Assembly: GCA_017526045.1 (NCBI GenBank)
Contig: JAFXRX010000257.1
Coordinates: forward strand, 1 to 6,665
DNA: 6,665 bases
Direction of reading: 5' to 3'
Origin: Opitutales bacterium
GTDB lineage: Bacteria > Verrucomicrobiota > Verrucomicrobiia > Opitutales > Intestinicryptomonadaceae
Position 1 is the first letter of the stretch; each line of letters begins with the position of its first letter. The notes beneath the pieces were generated by a model, which had not been told where the DNA came from, made no database searches, and saw nothing but the letters and a program-made list of their open reading frames with translations. The position numbers and the translations under genes were made by a program. This document shows positions 6,466-6,665 of this stretch, piece by piece.

Positions 6466-6485
6466 TAAATTGCGCAAGCAATTTA
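6466..6485 (+). repeat. Hairpin with GCAA tetraloop
   Basis: TAAATTGC (6466-6473) and GCAATTTA (6478-6485) are perfect inverted repeats around the four bases GCAA, a GNRA-type tetraloop if transcribed. It lies four bases after the previous hairpin. No T tail follows. Confidence 0.5.
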
Positions 6486-6494
6486 CCCGAAGGG

Positions 6495-6664
6495 CGAGAC
6501 GAGCACCACTGTGCGAGCGAGTTCAAATTGGCGCATTTCTGCGTTCCAAAAAAAGAGCCAAATTGGATTGCCCGCCTTGCTTTTTGCATCCGCAAAAATG
6601 CGCGGCGTTGCAACCCTCGCTATCGCTTCGGGCAACATCGCTTTCGCTCGTTGTCCTCGTCTCG
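6495..6664. repeat. Nested imperfect palindrome of about 170 bases, possible dispersed repeat or MITE-like element
   Basis: Several inverted repeats are nested inside one another: CGAGACGAG (6495-6503) with CTCGTCTCG (6656-6664); CGAGCGA (6514-6520) with TCGCTCG (6644-6650); GCGCATTTCTGCG (6531-6543) with CGCAAAAATGCGC (6591-6603, one mismatch); and AAAAAG (6550-6555) with CTTTTT (6580-6585). The order is kept, so the block can fold back on itself. Inside it, TTTTTGC (6581-6587) and GCAAAAA (6592-6598) form a competing small hairpin, and CAAATTGG occurs twice in direct orientation (6524-6531, 6559-6566). No reading frame here looks like a protein. No target-site duplication could be confirmed because the window ends one base later. 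Confidence 0.5.
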
Positions 6665-6665
6665 G

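Larger units (their letters stand above)
6423..6665. other. Non-coding region after hisG
   Basis: About 240 bases with no credible gene on either strand. A 64-residue minus-strand frame (6419-6613) exists, but it crosses all the hairpins and has no recognisable motif. The content is two hairpins close to hisG, then the nested palindrome. The final stretch repeats TCGCT four times (about 6617-6648), giving a low-complexity look. Confidence 0.6.

Noticed and set aside
6419..6613. Small minus-strand gene of 64 residues after hisG
   Set aside because: It crosses two hairpins and part of the nested palindrome, shows no motif and has no evident ribosome binding site.
6423..6665. CRISPR array
   Set aside because: The repeats here are inverted and of unequal length, with no regular direct repeat and spacer pattern and no cas gene.

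Overview
The window is a compact stretch with every gene on the plus strand: the 3' end of a tRNA methylthiotransferase gene (mtaB), secA, lnt, a tRNA-Gly gene and hisG. It ends in about 240 bases of non-coding DNA rich in inverted repeats. The SecA insertion between the DEVD motif and the second half of the motor, its QLRGRCARQGD motif, the long-form HisG and the elongated Lnt fit a member of the Verrucomicrobiota, most like the Opitutales/Puniceicoccales side. That placement rests on remembered family resemblance, not on a search. The presence of lnt implies a didermic cell that makes triacylated lipoproteins.

Layout: 2-607 is the C-terminal part of MtaB, with its start outside the window. 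A 64-base gap follows, then secA at 672-3640. secA is not one open frame: a single missing base near 2364 splits it into an N-terminal frame (672-2384) and a C-terminal frame (to 3640). Adding one base restores a full-length protein of 989 residues. lnt (3666-5414) starts 25 bases after secA. The tRNA-Gly(UCC) gene (5432-5505, CCA encoded) begins 17 bases after lnt, and hisG (5544-6422, GTG start with a clear ribosome binding site) begins 38 bases after the tRNA. From 6423 to the end I see no gene, only hairpins and a nested imperfect palindrome of about 170 bases.

The genes do not form one pathway: MtaB modifies tRNA, SecA drives Sec-dependent export, Lnt completes lipoproteins that SecA helps export, and HisG opens histidine synthesis. 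secA and lnt are the only functionally linked pair.

I see no new multi-gene system. The main oddities are in secA: the frameshift, a Walker A lysine replaced by glutamate (TGEGET) and a proline where the conserved VDE-x-TGR motif has glutamate. secA is normally essential, so these point to sequence error, a spare decaying copy or a truly divergent SecA. The terminal repeat block is the other item worth following up.
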